A stretch of 64,000 bases of DNA, from positions 254,312 to 318,311 of the forward strand of contig NZ_SOBG01000002.1 of NCBI RefSeq assembly GCF_004365575.1, in the 5' to 3' direction. Origin of the DNA: Hypnocyclicus thermotrophus (GTDB lineage: Bacteria; Fusobacteriota; Fusobacteriia; Fusobacteriales; Fusobacteriaceae). Numbering within the stretch: position 1 is the first letter of the stretch; each line of letters begins with the position of its first letter. The notes under the pieces were generated by a model. It made no database searches. It saw nothing but the letters and a program-made list of their open reading frames with translations, and had not been told where the DNA came from. Positions 63,086 to 64,000 of this stretch are shown here, one piece after another. The translations under genes were made by a program, and so were the position numbers.

Positions 63086-63337
63086 TTATTTATTTATTTC
63101 ATTTTCATATTTACCATGAGATAAAAATAATAGATCCATTACAAGTATTTTTTTTGCAAATTTTTTTATATATTGACGAAATTTAATATTGTTTTTAGTT
63201 TTTTCATTGTTAATAATAATTCGTGTAGAGAAAACCAAAAGTTTAAGTAACTTATCTTCAAGTATTTTTTGTCCTAATTTACTTTTGATATAAAAATATA
63301 TGATTAATGTAACAATTAATATGATAATTATATTCAT
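63086..63337 (-). CDS. Small membrane protein of unknown function
   Basis: An 83-residue protein with one N-terminal hydrophobic helix (about 3-20, Ile-rich) followed by a strongly basic, helical cytoplasmic tail. I do not recognise a family; single-helix proteins of this type occur among phage-holin-like and stress proteins, but nothing here proves either. I start at ATG 63337, with AAGGAGG upstream; the GTG nine bases earlier overlaps the ribosome binding site region. It lies downstream of the 121-residue gene on the same strand with a 67-base gap. Confidence 0.6.
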   Translation of the reverse strand: MNIIIILIVTLIIYFYIKSKLGQKILEDKLLKLLVFSTRIIINNEKTKNNIKFRQYIKKFAKKILVMDLLFLSHGKYENEINK

Positions 63338-63404
63338 AATTATCACCTCCTTGTAATAAAACTTATTAATGGTAAAAGATATTTTATATTATTATTATCG
63401 TCAA

Positions 63405-63770
63405 TTATTCTCCTTCTATTAATCCAAAATCAAAATAATTATTATCAGATTCATCAGATTCATCCCATACAAAACTTACTTGAGATAAATTCATATCTAA
63501 AAATTCAATTGAAAATTCGGTAGGACCTTCATTTGCACCAACTAAATTATATAATTTACTTAGTAATTTTGTTTTAAATTCATTGTTCTCTTCTAGAAAA
63601 TTATTAAAAAATTCATTTGAGAGATAAACAGCAACTTTTTTATCATTATTATTTATATGCAAATGAACTTTACCAATATCTCTATTTTCATTATTCACTT
63701 CAAGTAATATAGTATATATTTCAGAATCAGATGTTCTATATCGTCTTAAAAATTCAATAGTGTATTTCAT
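63405..63770 (-). CDS. Acidic soluble protein of unknown function
   Basis: A 121-residue protein that I do not recognise. It is predicted to be mostly beta-strand in the first 50 residues (YTIEFLRRYRTSDSEIYTIL and VHLHINNNDKKVAVYLS) with a helical middle and a very acidic C-terminal tail (DESDESDNNYFDFGLIEGE). There is no signal peptide or membrane segment. AGGATG precedes ATG 63770 at short spacing. Its neighbours are a small membrane protein and a broken HD-GYP fragment, which give no functional clue. Confidence 0.6.
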   Translation of the reverse strand: MKYTIEFLRRYRTSDSEIYTILLEVNNENRDIGKVHLHINNNDKKVAVYLSNEFFNNFLEENNEFKTKLLSKLYNLVGANEGPTEFSIEFLDMNLSQVSFVWDESDESDNNYFDFGLIEGE

Positions 63771-63842
63771 TTTATCACATCCTTTATCACTAGCTATATT
63801 ATAATTTACTTGAAATTTTTAATTATCCTTTTATTATTTATA

Positions 63843-64000
63843 GAAAAAATATACAAAGCAGCCCTCTTCACGATATAGGGAAAGTAGGAATTCCTGATAA
63901 GATTTTATTAAAGCCGGGAAAACTTACAAAAGAAGAATTTAAAATAATGAAAACACATACAATTATTGGTGCTAATATATTGAAAAGTTTTAAAGAAAAC
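63843..64000 (+). pseudogene. Truncated, frameshifted HD-GYP phosphodiesterase fragment (runs off the window)
   Basis: From 63869 the frame reads [20 protein letters not shown] and continues with KMKTHTIIG-like sequence ([15 protein letters not shown]) to the window end, clearly an HD-GYP c-di-GMP phosphodiesterase core. Directly upstream, EKIYKAA, the usual lead-in to this motif, is in another frame: one C appears to be missing in the CCC run at 63862-63864. The roughly 30 residues of HD-GYP sequence that should precede it are absent, and no start codon or ribosome binding site fits. It is therefore probably a gene remnant, unless the missing base is a sequencing error. Confidence 0.6.

Noticed and set aside
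1-64000. CRISPR arrays, tRNA or rRNA genes, insertion sequences
   Set aside because: No regularly spaced repeats, no cloverleaf-like segment with expected T-loop sequence, and no transposase were seen by eye; a dedicated scan was not possible.

Overview
The window is AT-rich, densely coded bacterial chromosome. Good Shine-Dalgarno sites (AGGAGG or AAGGTG types) precede nearly every gene, and TTG start codons are unusually common. The cell looks diderm and anaerobic: there is a small outer-membrane-barrel-like protein ending in Phe, a soluble sugar-binding protein with a signal-peptidase-I signal and no lipobox, a Na+-NQR-type complex, pyruvate carboxylase, and radical-SAM (ThiH) thiamine synthesis. 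Together with the one-chain PurL of about 1230 residues and the extreme AT bias, this points to Fusobacteriota. That placement is inference. No rRNA, tRNA, CRISPR array or insertion sequence was recognised.

Layout. 1-2768: the 3' part of a restriction-modification methylase with richer base composition than the rest (probably acquired), a sparse gap, and a conserved-looking coiled-coil protein of unknown function. 2766-8369: zinc-ribbon protein, aldo/keto reductase with a divergent MerR regulator, cardiolipin synthase with a PHP phosphoesterase, and a PAS-PAS-PAS-GGDEF diguanylate cyclase. 8509-15120: LepA, a Gfo/Idh oxidoreductase, an FMN-binding lipoprotein, RpiB, a HIT protein, an RNA methyltransferase and a MATE exporter. 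15235-20916: a TPP-riboswitch-controlled thiamine operon (thiS-G-H-F, ThiD2-ThiE fusion, thiC, small unknown gene). 20992-35303: the complete purine operon purL-E-K-C-F-M-N-[ZTP riboswitch]-H-D-fhs, headed by a guanine riboswitch. 35429-42745 (minus strand): dCMP deaminase, pyruvate carboxylase, YibE/F membrane protein and the aguA-aguB agmatine pathway. 43006-54254: an outer-membrane-type protein, then a beta-glucoside cluster with GH4 6-phospho-glucosidase, BadF-type kinase, sugar ABC importer without ATPase, chemoreceptor, ROK regulator and GH8 lipoprotein. 54294-59739: phosphofructokinase and a nqrBCDEF-like operon without nqrA. 59765-62413 (minus): aroK, an AroB-Ppx/GppA fusion and a 41-residue protein. 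62414-64000: a sparse region with two small unknown genes and a frameshifted HD-GYP fragment at the right edge.

How it fits together. Thiamine and purine synthesis sit side by side, and ThiC draws on AIR, the product of PurM. Fhs, at the end of the purine operon, supplies the 10-formyl-THF used by PurN and PurH. Three riboswitches report thiamine-PP, guanine and ZTP. The MerR regulator appears to control two promoters with 19-bp spacers: the adjacent reductase and the MATE pump about 10 kb away. The sugar cluster reads as a glucan pathway in which an outer lipoprotein hydrolase feeds an ABC importer and the imported sugar is phosphorylated inside the cell before GH4 cleavage.
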